Source: an uncultured Clostridia bacterium (GTDB lineage Bacteria > Bacillota > Clostridia > TANB77 > CAG-508). Taken from it: DNA of 34,462 bases. The position numbers were made by a program, and so were the translations under genes. Shown in pieces: positions 33,273 through 34,462 of the stretch (position 1 is the first letter of the stretch; the number at the start of each line of letters is the position of its first letter). The stretch spans positions 1-34,462 of the forward strand of contig CANPYN010000007.1 in assembly GCA_947588635.1 (NCBI GenBank). Reading direction: 5' to 3'. The notes below the pieces were generated by a model. It searched no databases. It had not been told where the DNA came from and worked only from the letters and a program-made list of their open reading frames with translations.

Positions 33273-34462
33273 ATGAAAAAATTAAAAATTATTTTGATAT
33301 TTTTATTATTTTTATGTATTTGCAATATAAGTTTAGGTATAGGTAATATAAAACTTATATCTAATAAATCAATAATTCAAAAAGATGAAGAATTTGATGT
33401 ATCAATAAACATAGAAAATGTTGAGATAGCAGCACTTACACTAGAAATTTATTGGGATAATTCAAAGTTAGAGTATATAAGTGGACCTGAAAATTCTAAT
33501 AGTGTGAATAATAGGATTTTATATACATGGGTAAGTGAAGATGGGGAAAATAAAAATGGATTAACAATAGAATCATTTAAATTTAAAGGAATACAAGAAG
33601 ATGATATAAGTACTATTTCAGCTAGAGGAGAATTTTATAATTCAAAAGGAGAAGAAGTAGAAATAGAAAATGGAAATTTAGAAGTAAAAATAGGAAAAGA
33701 AAGTGAAGAAGCAAATCAAATAATTTTGCATAATGAAAATGTTACAGATGATAATAGTGATTTAGCTATATTAAGATTAAATCATGAAGGAATTTCACCA
33801 GATTTTAATAAAGATATAAAAGAATATTATTTTGTAACAAATGAAGATATTAAAAATCTTGATATTACTGCTATTCCTGAAAATTCTGATGCATCTGTTA
33901 TAATAACAGGAAATGATAATCTTCAGATAGGAGAAAATACGATAGAAATTAAAGTAGAATCAAAGGATAAAACTAAGATTTCTATATATAAAATTTATTT
34001 TACAAAAACATCAAACTTAGAAACGGCAAATGCAAATTTAGAAACATTAGCGGTAAGGGAAGCGGAATTAGAGCCAGAATTTAATAGTGGTATGACTCAA
34101 TATAAAATAGATATAGCAAATAATATAGATAGAATTTATATTTTAGCAATTCCACAAAAAGAAAATGCAACAGTTGATATAGTAGGAAATGGAGAAATGC
34201 AAGTCGGAGATAATAAAATTGAAATAAATGTTCTAGCAGAAAACAAAAGTACTCATAAAAAATATGAAATATTGGTACACAGAAGAAATGAAGAAGAACA
34301 AAAGACATATGAAAAAGAGCAAGAATATCAGACAGAAAGATTATCTGAAATTATAGAAGAAGAACAAAATAAAGATGAAAATACAGAAAATCAAAAAAAT
34401 AAAGATGAAAATACAGAAAATCGAAAAAATAAAAATATAGCAATTATAGTTACTATTATTGT
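33273..34462 (+). CDS. Cohesin-like surface protein with cadherin-like repeats (partial, runs off the window)
   Basis: 396 codons are visible without a stop; the ATG at 33273 follows AAGGAG. Signal peptide 1-22, a cohesin-type domain (about 24-150: NKSIIQKDEEFDVSINIE...LTLEIYWDNSKLEYIS), then two cadherin-like beta-sandwich repeats (LAILRLNHEGISPDFNKDIKEYYF and LETLAVREAELEPEFNSGMTQYKI). An acidic linker with a 10-residue tandem repeat follows, and the start of a hydrophobic helix (NIAIIVTII) at the edge suggests a C-terminal membrane anchor. A candidate partner for the dockerin upstream. Confidence 0.75.
   Translation, partial: MKKLKIILIFLLFLCICNISLGIGNIKLISNKSIIQKDEEFDVSINIENVEIAALTLEIYWDNSKLEYISGPENSNSVNNRILYTWVSEDGENKNGLTIESFKFKGIQEDDISTISARGEFYNSKGEEVEIENGNLEVKIGKESEEANQIILHNENVTDDNSDLAILRLNHEGISPDFNKDIKEYYFVTNEDIKNLDITAIPENSDASVIITGNDNLQIGENTIEIKVESKDKTKISIYKIYFTKTSNLETANANLETLAVREAELEPEFNSGMTQYKIDIANNIDRIYILAIPQKENATVDIVGNGEMQVGDNKIEINVLAENKSTHKKYEILVHRRNEEEQKTYEKEQEYQTERLSEIIEEEQNKDENTENQKNKDENTENRKNKNIAIIVTII
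34369..34428 (+). repeat. In-frame 30-bp tandem repeat
   Basis: Two near-identical 30-bp units (34369-34398 and 34399-34428) encode NKDENTENQK and NKDENTENRK in the linker of the cohesin-like protein. Such units usually vary in copy number between strains. Confidence 0.85.

Overview
The window comes from a strongly AT-rich, Gram-positive anaerobe, most likely an uncultured gut- or rumen-type member of the Clostridia. The clues are an oxygen-sensitive class III ribonucleotide reductase (NrdD/NrdG), a SUF iron-sulfur system with SufU, an ECF vitamin transporter component, a sortase with an LPXTG substrate, and a dockerin-bearing wall hydrolase. No rRNA, tRNA, CRISPR array or insertion sequence is visible.

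Layout. 1-3.5 kb: two tandem paralogous prepilin-like surface proteins, each behind a conserved hairpin leader, with short palindromic repeats translated inside their leader peptides. 3.8-5.7 kb (minus strand): nicotinate phosphoribosyltransferase and an unrecognised ORF. 5.9-11.3 kb: a MacB-like ABC exporter, a permuted NlpC/P60-like protein, a DUF362 protein, and an ECF S-component/DUF1893/Cys-rich trio. 11.4-14.1 kb: nrdD-nrdG. 14.2-15.5 kb: a cation/Ca2+ antiporter and a CsaA-like protein. 15.7-25.6 kb: an apparent sulfur/Fe-S operon (DtxR-like regulator, sufC, sufB, sufD, sufS, an AAA ATPase, an FtsX-ectodomain-like protein, sufU, mnmA, an RNA m5C methyltransferase). 25.6-29.1 kb: a GT8 / GT8-PlsC / PlsC glycolipid cluster. 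29.2-34.5 kb: surface genes with cohesin-like proteins, a sortase and a dockerin-tagged glucosaminidase; the last gene runs off the window.

The main discovery candidate is a decoding anomaly. Six otherwise intact genes (napRT, nrdG, the DtxR-like regulator, sufB, sufS, mnmA) need a +1 frameshift to give their normal product. All eight required shifts fall at an in-frame CGG codon, where skipping the C turns CGG-N into a glycine codon GGN; most of these glycines are conserved in their families. I scanned every recognised gene by eye on its own strand and found no CGG read in frame as arginine. The only in-frame CGG read straight through is in the unrecognised minus-strand ORF at 5331-5723. This suggests CGG is an unassigned or frameshifting codon in this organism, so that a 'CGGN = Gly' +1 event is a normal part of translation, rather than independent pseudogenes or random sequencing errors.

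A second candidate is the first gene of the suf operon. It encodes a DtxR/MntR-fold regulator that has lost most canonical metal ligands but carries a C-terminal three-cysteine cluster, and a perfect 16-bp palindrome follows its -10 box. This looks like an autoregulated Fe-S-sensing control of cluster assembly. Families of short GC-rich palindromes (GTAGGGG...CCCC types) are scattered through intergenic regions and inside the two prepilin leaders.
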